A stretch of 64,000 nucleotides of DNA. Source: Vandiemenella viatica. Lineage: Eukaryota; Arthropoda; Insecta; Orthoptera; Morabidae. Shown piece by piece: positions 11,287 through 22,723 of this stretch. The notes beneath the pieces are model-generated. The model did no database searches. It saw only the letters and a program-made list of their open reading frames with translations, and was not told the DNA's origin. The stretch's first letter is position 1, and each line of letters starts with the position of its first letter. The stretch covers positions 14,392,924 through 14,456,923 of the forward strand of contig JARYHS010008074.1 in NCBI GenBank assembly GCA_031002005.1, in the 5' to 3' direction. Made by a program: the position numbers and the translations under genes.

Positions 11287-11522
11287 ACTCTTCAACGTTG
11301 TGGCCTCGCATTCCGAAGGACGCTGGATCGAATCCCCGTCCGGGCATACAGATTTGGGTTTTGCATGGTTTCCCCAAATCATTCCAGGTAAATGACTGGA
11401 TGCTTCCTTCAAAAAGGCCATGACGGAATTCCTTCCCGTTCCTTATCCGCAGTCCGATCGAGCCTCTAATGACCTTAGCCGTCGACGAGGCGCAAAGCCA
11501 TAAGTAAAAAAATATATATATA
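11287..11522 (+). repeat. SINE-A copy
   Basis: The copy shows, in order, the tRNA-like B-box GGATCGAATCCCC, GTCCGGGCAT, GATTTGGGTTTT, a CCAAATCATTCCAGG block, CTTCCTTCAAAAAGG, a CTAATGACC block, GTCGACGAGGC and an A/T-rich tail ending in a TA repeat. Only the distal part of the A-box remains. Confidence 0.75.
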
Positions 11523-13045
11523 TACTCTTCAACGCATTCTGCTATCTGAATTTCTGGAATCAAGACGTATTGAAAATTGATAAACATTGCTGATGAATTC
11601 CTTTAAAAATGAGGTACGGTTCCTGGCAGAAAGAGGTAACAATATGTAATTCGGAACTAAACAGGGCGATTTTCTGAGATCAAAAGATTTTGGTAACCAA
11701 ATATAGAGAGCTGTTTGTTTTTCATTATTTATTATTAGACGTTTAAAAGAAAAATTTTAAAGAATTTTTGCGATGCCTTAAAAGAAAGGAGTATTTTCTG
11801 AAAAAAATTTGAAAAATGAAAAAGACTTAAAAATGCAAAAATTCTATGAAAGGCGGGATATTTTCATTTTTAAAAATATTATTAAAATTAAATTTGCAAA
11901 CGAAATATTAATTATTCTGCCGTAAATTCTCAAATACTTTCAGTAAGATAGTCATTAAAATGTTTATCGGTGAAGCCAAATATATTCACAGACAAAAAAC
12001 CACATCTCCTAAACTTTTAGCTTTCAGCTGCCTGATTTACAGTTTCTTTCCTCATATGAAAGGGTTAACACACCTATAAACAAATACACTTAGGAACTTA
12101 ACACTCTTACACAACAAACTAACCATGCTGGGAATTTATTTAAAGTGGAATGTAAAATTTATGGTCTAAATTAATTGATGAACTATAAAAGAGATGTCGG
12201 CAACCACGAAAAGTAGTCGTACAAACCAATTTTATCCTGCTTCCCTTCCTTCTGTGTTTAGATTGTAGCATTTTTGCGTGTCATTTGTTTCTAAAAGTTG
12301 TTATGGCGCTGCTTGGCACGAGAACGAAAAATTTCCTGCGTCACTGACAGTCGACAGGGCTACGTACAGCTGGTTGTGGGAGAAGCGACAGGTGGGAAAG
12401 TAGTGCTCGCAGGACGTAGCTTCGATTACTGTGAGAAATCATAGTTACTTGTATCGCAGGATCAATCCATTATAGTTTGTACGATTTCAAAACACAGTCA
12501 CTGCGTATAAAAATATAATGTTTAGAAAGTAATTCAACTATTTGCGTATACATGAAAGCATCAGCATGAAGATAAAAACAGCTACTACTTTCTTTGTTGC
12601 TTGCATAGATTTTATGATGATTTTGGTGTGAGTTAGTACGTTTATAAACTATTACTTCTCATTAAAGTCCATTTAATTCATTCGGATTTTTTAAAAAATA
12701 AAATATTTTATTTTTTCGCCTTAGGAACTATATAACGTATTGTCATAGAATGTTAACCTACGACATAAACTATATTTTTTCTGCCAGTTTCGTTGAAAGC
12801 CGTTCGCTAGTTTTACTAGATGATTAAGTACAGATAAAATAATGCCACAGTTTACCGATTTGGGAAGAATAGGATTATCCAGATAAAAAGTATCCTGTAT
12901 CATAAACCAAGGCTGTCCAATCAAATATGGGTTGTAAAAAATACAGCAACCAGTCACAATGTCGCGGAAGTTCCACCAATCCATCATGGATAAAATATTA
13001 CTGTCCAATCAAATTTGGAGATGGGCCACAATTTCGATTTTTTTT

Positions 13046-13048
<3 letters not shown>
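11523..13048. other. Non-coding stretch
   Basis: This is AT-rich sequence with no recognised gene or well-delimited repeat. It contains a TGGCGCTGC-bearing stretch near 12303 and the T-rich tail of the SINE that starts at 13049. Short open frames have no protein-like features. Confidence 0.45.
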
Positions 13049-13080
<32 letters not shown>

Positions 13081-13312
13081 GCCTCGTCGACGGGTAAGGT
13101 CATTAGAGGCGGGAAGGGACTGGACTGGGGGACAAGAAATGGGAATGAATTCGGCCATGGCCTTTTGAAGGAAGCATCCCGGCATTCGCCTGGAGTGATT
13201 TGGGGAAACCATGGAAAATCCAAATCTGGATGCCCGGACGGGGATTCGAACCCGCGTCCTCCCAAATGAGAGGGCAGAACGTTAACCGTTCACCCACCAC
13301 GCTCTGTAATTT
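13049..13312 (-). repeat. SINE-A copy with long T tract (reverse poly(A))
   Basis: This is a well-preserved minus-strand copy. The T tract (about 13049-13079) is its tail. It is followed by GCCTCGTCGACGGG, GGTCATTAGAGGCGG, the GGAAGCATCCCGGCATTC block, CCCGGACGGGGATTCG (B-box complement) and ACGTTAACCGTTCACC (A-box region). Confidence 0.85.
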
Positions 13313-14284
13313 CGATTCTTACTTGTCCTTCGGGACAAATATTACTTGTCTATAGTTACAATAAATATTTAAAACTAACGAAGATATAAGTAGCACAGTT
13401 TAATTACAATCAACAAAATAAAAACCATCAGTGAGATCTTTGCGAAGGTTTTTTAATTATATTCAAAGAGTAAAAAACATGAATGAGACCTTGGCAGAGG
13501 TTTTTGAGCTAGCACATTCTAGAAATCTAGACCGCTGATGTTGACAGGCAAATTCAAATGCGTTGGCGGGACACTTCATGGTCCGCGGGCATGAGTAGCC
13601 TTGTCTTAAAACATGACAAAAACTGTCACGGATAAATTTTGCATGATGGGTACACAGACAGTCAAAGAGAAATGTCAAAATGTATCGTTTTTCCCTTTTT
13701 AGTAACCACTGTATTCACAGCATTTAAACTTTTAAATAACTTTTATTTACCGACATATAATTGATTATGTATTTTCTATTTCAGACTGTGTTTCGCTTCG
13801 TTCTTGGAAGCAATTCAGCGTTTTTTGTTATTGTTATTATTATTTTCCAGTATTCTCGGCGTTTCGTACCAGCTGTGCAATGCGTCACTATCGTAGGCAC
13901 CCAACCAGGTATAGGGTACCTGAAGCTTAACGCGAAATCCAAAACATGGAGTGTCCCAGAATTTCCCATCTACAAAGTAAAGCATTGCCAGAGATGAAGG
14001 TCAGTTTTGAGGCCCTTTAAAATTTCTTTTATTCGATCCAGGGACCTTCCGAGCCCAGGTCGGGTACCGCAAATCATTTATCTACTTATTGTGGCGTATG
14101 TGTTGCCAATAGATGGAAAACACTGGACAAGAGAACGAAGTAAAATTTCTGTTCAAATAAAAATATGAAGTATTGAAACCAACTGCAGTTATTATAGCAA
14201 TTGCTTATTATGTAAATGAAATTTCGAATTAGCGGCAGTGCTTGTAACATTACTTTTTGTGACGAAAATGTAGTAAAGTAAAAT
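13313..14284. other. Non-coding stretch with a possible SINE-B relic
   Basis: No gene is recognised. At about 13900-14010 the words GAAGCTTAACGCGAAATCC, a GAGTGTCCCAGAATT word and GAGATGAAGGTC resemble the body of SINE-B at 44390-44640, but the tRNA-like head is not convincing. Confidence 0.35.
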
Positions 14285-15062
14285 GGGATGAAGATAAATG
14301 CAAAGAAGAGTCAGCTTATTAGATACACAAATAAAAAACAAAATGCTAATTATGACTATAAGGTGTGGAAAGAATTGCTTGCTGAAGACTTGAAATGTAA
14401 ATATGTTGGCATTACATTTGATAACAAGCTTAACTGGGCAGGACACATTGGACAGGTGGTAGGAAAAGATTTCAAAGTTCTGCACTTGTTGGAGAGAGTG
14501 ATGAGGGGATGCACGAGAGAAGTAAAGTAATTGGGTTACAAAACTTTGGTCAGACCATTGCTCGAATATGGTAGTGTAGTATGGGACCCACATTTTGAGC
14601 ATCAAATACAGGAGTTGGAGAAGGTGCAAATAAGGGCTGCTAGATTTGTTTCTGGAAATTATCACAGAATGAAATCAGTGACAGATATGATTCAGGAGCT
14701 GGAATGGGATTAATTGCAAGACAGGAGGAGGATGAGGAGGGTCATGGGAGTGTACAGGGCGTATACTGGCGTGAGGCATGGAAAGATATTGGCGTAGGTA
14801 TGAATGAAAGAGAAAAGAAGACCATGAACACAAGCTGGCACTCGATTTCAGGCACAAGGGTGTGGGAGATTATCTTTTTTTAGGTAAGGGTGTCAGGGAT
14901 TGGAATGAGTTACCAAGAGAAATGAAGAATAATTTACCGAAAACGTTAAAAGAATTTAAAATTTTTTAGAAGGCAAATGTAGGTGGGTGCAGGATAGGGG
15001 GAAAATGGGGATGTAGAGAAATTGCCACCGGAGCCTGTGCTCCATTGCAATTAAATTAAATT
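14285..15062 (+). pseudogene. CR1-like LINE, 5'-truncated 3' end
   Basis: This is the C-terminal part of a non-LTR reverse transcriptase plus 3' UTR. Readable blocks are a KYVGITFDNKLNWAGH thumb motif, LVRPLLEYGSVVWDPH, LEKVQIRAARFVSGNY, SVTDMIQELEWD and, further on, a GVRDWNELPREMKNN block. Stops at 14528 and 14711 and frame changes break the frame. The 3' end, GCTCCATTGCAATTAAATT, also appears in reverse at 46911-47006, so both come from one family. The ATTAA repeats at the end fit the microsatellite-like tails of this group. Confidence 0.8.
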
Positions 15063-16700
15063 TTAAAAAAGTCTATCTACCGTAGTTTTCTAAGTATACA
15101 GTTGGAGCTTCCAACCATATGCATATTTATTTACAGTCGGTACGAACTTTCCCAGGATGCGACGTGTTAGGATTTGGCCGGCTAGTCGTTGATTCCCCAT
15201 AGCTCTGTAGCAAGAGCGCCTTAACTTCAAATCTGAAACAGTACATTTAAGCTCTGTTTTCTTCAGTTGTTCGTGCAGAAATATAACAAAAATGAAAATG
15301 CTATTTGATGTCATGTTTTACATAACAAACCCCAGCTACGGCGACCTGTTTCTGAATGTTTACGTCTCGTTTTGTCGAGTACTTGATGAGTTGTATGAAC
15401 ATGAACATGTTTTCCTAAAATTTTATATTTACCAATTCTTTCCAAATTTAACCCAAAATTCAATTCTGCTGATTGTCAATGTATTTGTAAGCTCTAAGCT
15501 TTCTAGAATCGTAACAGTTCTGTAGAAGAAGTTATTTCTCATGAGGAATTCCTTTAGTGATCGGATATTGGGAAATTCGTTACATATGCATTATCCAGCC
15601 CCTCACGCAGCAAGACTCTGGCAGTGAGTGTATGCACTGAATGCTCTTCTGCTTTTCATCCATCAAGAACTGTCAGAAACCTTAATCCTTGCATTTGACA
15701 GAGTGAGTGATGCTCAACGCAGTAATCCTTTCGTTGGTCAATCATTCTACCCCCGCTTCATGGCTTCTTGCGAATGTTGTTTGTGAGTAGTTAGGAATTA
15801 TCTACTTCACGGCAAATCGCTACAGATGTCATGTACTTCATTCTATAAGACAGGTCATTGGTGCCAGGGCGTCAGGTTGTTTCAATCCTGTTGGCGGAAA
15901 TAATTTTGGAAATTAATGACTTTGCCTCAGGATACGACAGGTGGCGGTGCGCACTCCTAACATTATATTATTTTAAATTTTGTATTTGAATCATCACCTG
16001 AAAAACAAAACCATGTTAATGCACACAGATAATTCTTGCCACCTAAATGATCGAGAAAGTTTACGTTTTTCTAATATACAGTTCAGAAGAGATTATGATC
16101 CTGAGAAGCGCATGTTTATAGAGCTGGGAGCCTGTCACGTGTCGGTCATAAAAGCAAGTCGTTATCTTTTCTCGCCTACATAGATGGGTGACGCGTTCAT
16201 CAAGCTGTCAGCATGGACGGTGATAAATCATCCTTTTTGCGCGGCTTTTATCATTGGATGTACTCGTTTCCAGTCACCGTCCTCAAGCCTCTTTGGTTTT
16301 CGTTCAGTAGTTTTGGTGGCAGGTGATACGTAACGCGTGAGTTTCGATAATTTGGCTTTGAACAGAAAACAGAGACAGTCTCAGAATCAGCCTCGATCAG
16401 CATTGAAAATTGACTATAAACTGCAATTAGATCGGCTGACATTATTTTGGGTAGTCATACCTATCAGCTCGGTCTAACTTCCGACTTCACATGTTAATAA
16501 TGCTTTCAGTTATGCTTAATAGTGTGTAGTTTTAGGTTCCTGCAACGAGCCGAATATAAAAAATTGAGGGAACGATTACGCAGAAAATTTGTTACATACC
16601 TTTGTTTCGGTGGCTCGTTTCATTGTAATGACCAAGTGGCAGGGTTTTTACCGGCTATATATTCCGCCCGTATCAAAGCCGCAGTTTAACGTCAAACTCG
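15063..16700. other. Non-coding stretch
   Basis: I see no gene and no clear mobile element. Frames near 15292-15525 and 15980-16183 lack codon structure or recognisable motifs. A T tract at its right edge is the tail of the SINE that follows. Confidence 0.45.
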
Positions 16701-16925
16701 ATTTTTTTTTTAACTGGTTAACGTCTCCTATAACAACTAGGTCTTTAGAGACGGGAAAGGAATGGGAAGGAATTCCGCCATGGCCTTTTGAAGGAAGCAT
16801 CCCGGCATTCACCTGGAGTGATTTGGGTAAACCATGGAAAACCCAAATCTGGATGCCCGGACGGGGATTCGAACCGCCGTCCTCCCGAATGCGAGGCCAA
16901 AACGGTAGCCGTTACACCACCACGG
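16701..16925 (-). repeat. SINE-A copy
   Basis: The copy has a T-rich tail, then AACGTCTCCT, GGAATTCCGCCATGG, GGAAGCATCCCGGC, the B-box complement GGATTCGAACCG and the A-box complement GGTAGCCGTTACACCACC. It is among the best preserved copies in the window. Confidence 0.85.
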
Positions 16926-17100
16926 TCAGTTGTCAAATCCGAACCATGGAGGTGTTCTGTTATACTTCACATTATACACTACGCCGTGCCAAAGGTGAAG
17001 ATCGCTTTAATGGCTTTTAAAAATCCTCGCCGTGACAGGGATTCCAACCGCGGTCCTTTCTGTCAGCAGTCAAACGCATGAGTCACCAGACCACGTCTCT
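16926..17100 (-). repeat. SINE-B copy, abutting SINE-A
   Basis: It shares a body with the copies at 44390 and 54040 (TACTTCACATTATACAC, GAAGATCGCTTTAATGG) and a tRNA-like head (GGGATTCCAACCGCGG; GTCACCAGACCACG) on the minus strand. It directly abuts the SINE-A copy to its left. Confidence 0.55.
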
Positions 17101-17337
17101 GTGTTGATTAAATGACCGTAGGAGGTAAACATGTTTTCTTTCAATAGTAAATGTTGCCGACCATATGTTTCAAAATCAAGAATCGACTTACATGTAGACA
17201 ACATCCACAAACTCCACAATTTATTTGAGCAATGAAAAGTCGTATGTAACCAGTTTTTAAAAAAGCTGTGTAAGAGGTTGAAAGGGTTGGCACATCTCCC
17301 ATCTGAATCTGTTTCATGAATAAAATATCATTTTTTG

Positions 17338-17545
17338 TTATGGCTTTACGCCTCGTCGACGTCGAGGTCAATAGTGGTGATAAAGGACGGAGGAAGGGTA
17401 AGTTTTTTTTTTACATTAGAGGCGAAAAACGTACTAGCATTCACCTGGAATGATTTCGGGTAACCGTGGAAAAGCGAACTCTGGATTTACCGAATGCGAG
17501 CCCAGAGCGTTACCACTCACGCACCACGCTCGGTCTGTGTAGATT
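17338..17545 (-). repeat. SINE-A copy, degenerate
   Basis: GCCTCGTCGACGTCGAGG, a CATTCACCTGGAATG block and the A-box complement GTTACCACTCACGCACC are retained. The B-box area has a deletion, because the GGATTCGAACC word is missing. Confidence 0.65.
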
Positions 17546-18152
17546 CTCCTGCATTGGATTGAATTAGTCGATTGCATCATGAATTAAAATTTGTAGGTTC
17601 ATTAATTTACCAGAAAGACCCAGTGTTAGGACGTCTACTTAACACAAACCACTTGTTCACTCATCAGTTTAACATGCGATTCTTGGTTTCTAAGTTCGCG
17701 CAGTATCTTCCGGAGATATACCGGACAGCCTGGATTAAAGCCTGTTATGTATGGGACATAAGTAGGAAGGTGATAGTTTCCAGTACATAAGACTCGACAA
17801 TAACAAAAGTTTTTATTGGAAATGAAAGATACGAAAAATATTCCGCCCAAACTAAAAGCTCGTTTCACGCATCGTCGTTTCGTAAGCGTTTAAAGATTAA
17901 CCGCTAACAATTGCACTGCATCCTAAATAGCGCCCTCCTGCCGCCAGGGGTAGACCCAGATTTAAAGAAGTATCTTTTTCATCAATCTGGCGACACTGGA
18001 GTAATTACCATCATACGTTATAATGGCAGCGTGCCTCAAGGGCAAAGGCGTTCAATGCTGATCAACATAGCTTATATGGAAGGGGTGGGTTAAATGCGGT
18101 GGGTATAGAATAAGACGATATCATAGGGTTTGGTATTTCAATCCCTCTATTC
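17546..18152. other. Non-coding stretch
   Basis: No gene is recognised in this region. The only notable part is the last 8 bases (CTCTATTC), which may be a target-site copy for the MITE on the right. Confidence 0.4.
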
Positions 18153-18445
18153 CAGTGGTTTCAAACTGGTGGTATACGTATCCGCAAGGGTACGTCAGGT
18201 TGCTTCAAGGGGAACGCTTTGTAATCTGTTGGCCGTGTTAATCACTAAGATAATTAAAAAAAAACAATTACGCAAACATTACCATCACCAAAATACATTT
18301 TAAGACAGTCAAACTGTGTGTGTGAATTGTATTATTATAATAAACCTCGAAAAACTGTCTTCATTTATTTATGTGTCATTTCAGTTATAGCGAGGTTGAG
18401 CTCTTTCATCAAGTGGTACTCGGAAAAACTAATTAGGAACCAATG
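18153..18445. mobile_element. Old hAT-like MITE (293 bp), tentative
   Basis: The left end begins CAGTGGTTTCAAAC and the right end, complemented, begins CATTGGTTCC, a form common at hAT termini. Flanking octamers CTCTATTC and GTCTGTTG agree at 5 of 8 positions, compatible with a decayed target duplication. There is no coding capacity. Confidence 0.35.
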
Positions 18446-18853
18446 GTCTGTTGTAGGGATGTGACGGATATTCGTTTCTGCAAGTACGGAACTTTCGCGT
18501 GAAATCCAACATCCGCTTTCACATCATCAATTTTTATTGTGGATGCATAGCGAATGCTTTGTTTGCATTGCAATATAAATTATTCTTTTCTCTATGTACG
18601 AGATTCTGAACATCATTCCTTGGCTAACAAAAGCGTAGTTGCTTCTTCTGGCAATTTTGCAATAAAAATAACAATGAACTGAATGGTGTTATCACCTAAG
18701 CGATAAATTTACAAGTTTAAACTTGCGTGTAACGTAAAGCATCATATTCACGGTCTAGCTTACAGGACATCCACGTAGAACTACCGTAGGATGCGCTCAC
18801 CCTTTCACGCTAATAGAAGCGGTATAACAAAATGTTCCAAGCAAGAGTCCTTT

Positions 18854-19251
18854 AGGGGGCATCCATAAATTACGTGAAGTGTTTTTCCAGATTTCCGGAA
18901 GCCCCCCTCCCCTCTGGTGAGATTTCGTGAGATTTCGCTAGACCCCCCCCCCCCTCTGGTGAGATCTGGTCCGTGAGAACCCCTCCCCCCCCTAGATATA
19001 GCCTTTGAAACTTTTTGAGACTTTTTTTTTAGGTCTCACCCTTCAAAAGTCGTTTTTTCGACGAAATTTCTCCGTAAAATCGCTTTTAGCGCAATTTGTA
19101 GACTTGTTTTTTAGCTCTACTATCCGAATTTTTTTTCAAAATCTTACGTGAGATTTCTGTAGACCCCCCCCCCCCCCTGGGTGAGATTTGGTGAGATTTT
19201 TCCGGACCCCCCCTCCCCCATTTGACCTCACGTAATTTATGGATGCCCCCT
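18854..19251. mobile_element. Palindromic MITE, copy A (GGGGGCATCC family)
   Basis: Terminal inverted repeats start GGGGGCATCCATAAATTACG (left) and, complemented, GGGGGCATCCATAAATTACG (right). TTA lies outside both ends. A GG-rich start with a 3-bp TWA duplication is the PIF/Harbinger pattern, so that assignment is inferred. The interior is several inverted blocks of (C/G)n tracts and GTGAGATTT words and has no coding capacity. Confidence 0.7.
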
Positions 19252-19317
19252 TATCGGAAAATCGGATCATCGTGGTCCTACTAGTTGGACTGTGAATGCG
19301 CCACTATAGCTGTGGAA

Positions 19318-19475
19318 AGGGGCGTCCATGTGAGGTGAAATAGGGGGGGGGGGGGGGCGGCGAAATCTCGGGTCGACGGAAATCTAAAAAAAAATTCTCA
19401 AAAAACTGCTAGGGCGATAAGCAAGGGGGGGGGGGGTCCGACCAAATCTCACCTGAGGGGGGGGGGGAGAAGAGG
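19318..19475. mobile_element. Palindromic MITE, truncated copy
   Basis: This begins GGCGTCCATGTGAGGTGAAA and continues with the same poly(G), CGAAATCTC and GGTCCGACCAAATCTCACC blocks as the full copies. The right terminal repeat is absent. Confidence 0.5.
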
Positions 19476-19913
19476 GAGGCTGGCATGCACGGAGCATTGC
19501 GGTGGCGTGGCCTTGTGCTTGACGCTTGAATTAGCAGAGCCGCGAACTCCGCAAAGTTCATATGATTGTTTCCTAGACGCGTGCGTAGTTATGTAAATAA
19601 TTTAAATCACTTGTGAAACCGTCACACGTTTTTGCTGTTGGGAGATGAGGCAAAAAATAAGTCAATAAGGCAGTATTATTTGGAAATTACTTATGAAAAA
19701 TGTAGAATTTGGTATAAAACATATACTTTTTTATTTTAAATTCATTTCTTATAAAATATTCGATAAATTTGTTTTTCCACCTGCGCATCCTCTTCCTCAA
19801 ACATCTGCATCAGCGGATGTCAAGCACTAACATTCGCATCCGTAGAAATGGCCTCCGTTACAACCCTAGTCTGTTGTTTTTTAATGAGCGTCTCCCTGCG
19901 TGAGTTTTGGTTA

Positions 19914-20166
19914 GGGGGCATCCATAAATTACGTGAGGTGTTTTCCGGATTTCCGGACCCTCCCTAGAAATCGCTATCGCAGCTTTCTGAGATCTTTTTT
20001 TTAGGTCTCGCCAATGCCGGTTACACCCCCACTTATCGACGAACAACCCCCCTAATATCGACTTTCCCGTCACTTGTAGACCTTTGAGATTTTGCCGGAC
20101 CACCCCGCCCCCCACCCCCCACCCCCACCCCCCTATTTCACCTCACGTAATTTATGGACGCAGCCG
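19914..20166. mobile_element. Palindromic MITE, copy B
   Basis: The left end, GGGGGCATCCATAAATTACG after TTA, is intact. The right end reads CCTCACGTAATTTATGGACG and then diverges. It lies about 660 bp right of copy A. Confidence 0.65.
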
Positions 20167-21132
20167 TAGATTGATTCACTGGTGCCATCGCTCAGTTTCT
20201 CCATGTCACTTGTCTTTGGGAGAAGTAGAATCCGTTTAATACGTACTCCTTACAGTAAAACATCATTAGACAGAGAAGAAGAGAAAAAAAATCGAAACGC
20301 CACCACTCTCTCTAATTCACTAGCGAACTGTCACCAATCTTCAGTCAAACAACTTATTACACAACACCTTCATTATCAATAATTTTGTTACTGATTAGGG
20401 ACTAGATGTCACCTTGCTTCTCTTTCCGCCTGCATAGAGGTCTGGCCTGAATGGCGTTTAAAGCGCGTATCATTCGTTCAGATACATGAAAGATAGGTTT
20501 TGCATTCGTGAATATCGGATTGAACTTTTAAAATAACCATTACTTGCGAGCCCCAGCCAAACAGAGATAGCAGTTAGCTTATACGAACTTCACTTGATGA
20601 AACTGAAAACCGTCTGCAGTACGAGACGAGAATAAGTGAGATGCTGTAATGTGACTAAACTGTCGCGATGGTTGGTTTGGCTTCAGTATGGCGCCGGCCT
20701 GGAGTGTGGGCTTGACGTCCGTGGCTCGTCAGTCAGACAGTGAGTCACAGACCTCTGCGACGGTCTCTAATTTCGGAAAGTGAGCCAGGGTCTCCATTGT
20801 GCTCGCGCTTCCTGGAAACTCTCTGGACACTGTGTCGTCTCTGGCCAACGTCGATAGCAGCTCTGTGACTTGCGACTGACGGCGTGCTGCTGAGATTCCG
20901 ACGACAGGATTGTGACGAAATTCTCGATTACTTTCAAATTTAGGTCCTGAGGCAACGTTCCGCGTATAACGTCTGAGGTGGTCACGAGTATATGTGAATG
21001 GCTGTTGCATTATACTGTTAACTTGTGACCTCAGCCATGGAAACTTATAATTAAATGTGTTTTTCTTCTTTCATGTTCTTAATGTGAGATTGACTTACGA
21101 GGTTTGCTTAAAAATTTCTGTTTTACGGATTA
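20167..21132. other. Non-coding stretch
   Basis: No gene is recognised. A GC-richer patch (20690-20960) is bounded by AG and GT words that could mimic an exon, but its translation has no membrane segments or similarity to the downstream receptor exons. Confidence 0.4.
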
Positions 21133-21393
21133 TAATTTATTTATTTATTTATTTATCAATCTTGCTCCATGGATCCCTGCTGAGGAAGTACCTCTGGGAT
21201 CTGAAACATGTCATTGTTGATACATATACACATACTATGAGTCATATCATAGTAAATATATATATATATATTTTACAAATACAAGAAATAATAATAAACA
21301 TACATTTTTGCAACTGAGTTTTGCAAACGTCATAATGAGTACAATTAATTATTTTCTTCAAATTCTTGAATGGAGTAGAAGGAGTTGCCAATA

Positions 21394-22685
21394 CGAGGGC
21401 GGTTTGAAAAGTTCTCGGAATCACCGCTAGATGTCAGTGCTAGAGCAACGAGGTTCCCGCGCAATAATCACATATCCTATGTGAGTGAACACGTGGCGCG
21501 TCAGTGCTCTAGCTGCAGGAGTGTGGTAGTGACGACTCTTTGTTGTTGTTCCCGCGTAGTGATTTGTGACAGTGGAAAAAACTAAGATTCGAGCAGTGAT
21601 TAAATACTTTGTAAAGAAAGGTAAGAAAGCAAAGGAAATTCATGCCGACTTTCAGAACACACTAGGGGACTCTGCTCCTTCATTTTCAACTGGTGCCAAG
21701 TGGACCAGCGAGTTTAAATTTGGTCGGGAGAGCTTGGTTGATGATCCACGTAGTGGACGGCCAAAAAGTGCTACGACCCCAGAATTTATCGCAAAAGTGC
21801 ATAAAATGGTCATGGAGGATCGTCGACTGAAAGTGCGGGAGATTGATGAAGGTGTAGGGATGTCTTCTGAACGGGTATATTATATTTTAACCGAAGAATT
21901 GGGTATGAAAAAATTATCCGCAAGATGGGTGCCGCGGCTCTTGACACTAGACGATAAACGCACCAGATTGGAAATGTCCGAACAAAGTCTGGCCCGTTTT
22001 CAGAGCAACCAACAAGATTTTTAGCCGGTTTGTGACTACAGATGAAACTTGGGTCCACTACTATATCCCAGAGACAAAACAGCAGTCGAAGCAGTGGAAA
22101 CATGCTGATTCACCACCACCAAAGAAAGCAAAGGCAGTGCGTTCGGCCGGAAAGGTCATGGCCTCAGTTTTCTGAGATGCAAAAGGCATTCTGCTGATAG
22201 ATTATCTTCCTACTGGTCAAACAATCACGGGGCAATACTATGCAAACCTCCTAGACCAATTACAGGAAAAGATACGAGAAACAAGGCCTGGTTTGGCAAT
22301 GAAAAACGTCATCTTTCATCAGGACAACGCTCCGCTGCACAAAAGTGTTATTGCCATGGCAAAACTTCATGTACTGAGGTACGAATTGTTGCCACATCCA
22401 CCTTATTCACCTGATTTGGCACCATCAGACTTTCATCTATTCCCCAAACTGAAAAATTTCCTCGGTGGACGGAGATTTTCTACAAGGGAAGAACTGACAG
22501 CCGAATTGGAGAGGTATTTTGCAGGCCTGGAGGAATCTCATTTTCGAGATGGGATCAAGGCATTGGAACATTTCTGGACCAAAGACATTAGTCTACGGGG
22601 AGACTATGTTGAAAAATAAAAGCAGTTCCACCGAGGTAAGATACATAATTCTAATACCTTCCGAGAACTTTTCAAACCACCCTCG
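21394..22685 (+). mobile_element. Mariner transposon (D34D), inactive
   Basis: Inverted repeats CGAGGGCGGTTTGAAAAG and the complement of CTTTTCAAACCACCCTCG delimit the element, and TA flanks both ends (21392-21393 and 22686-22687). One transposase gene fills the interior. The element lies inside the 3' end of a LINE, so it is younger than that LINE copy. Confidence 0.9.
21566..22619 (+). pseudogene. Mariner transposase, broken
   Basis: This encoded the DNA-cutting and joining enzyme of the element. From ATG 21566 it has the N-terminal helix-turn-helix region (VEKTKIRAVIKYFVKKG, GRESLVDDPRSGRP) and the SARWVPRLLT motif. The first frame stops at 22024. The catalytic domain continues in another frame with TTDETWVHYY, GKVMASVF and a stop (TGA) where Trp is usual near 22172, then HQDNAPLHK (second Asp) and YSPDLAPSDFHLF (third Asp), with 34 residues between the latter two. 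The frameshift and the stop make it inactive. The family is mariner; the subfamily is not certain. Confidence 0.88.
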
Positions 22686-22723
22686 TAAGATAATCTCTAA
22701 GTTTTTGTTTGAATACATCTTTA

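Noticed and set aside
20690..20960. GC-rich patch flanked by AG and GT words, possible upstream receptor exon
   Set aside because: No membrane segments, Cys pattern or family motif appears in any frame, and neither orientation gives phases that need it.
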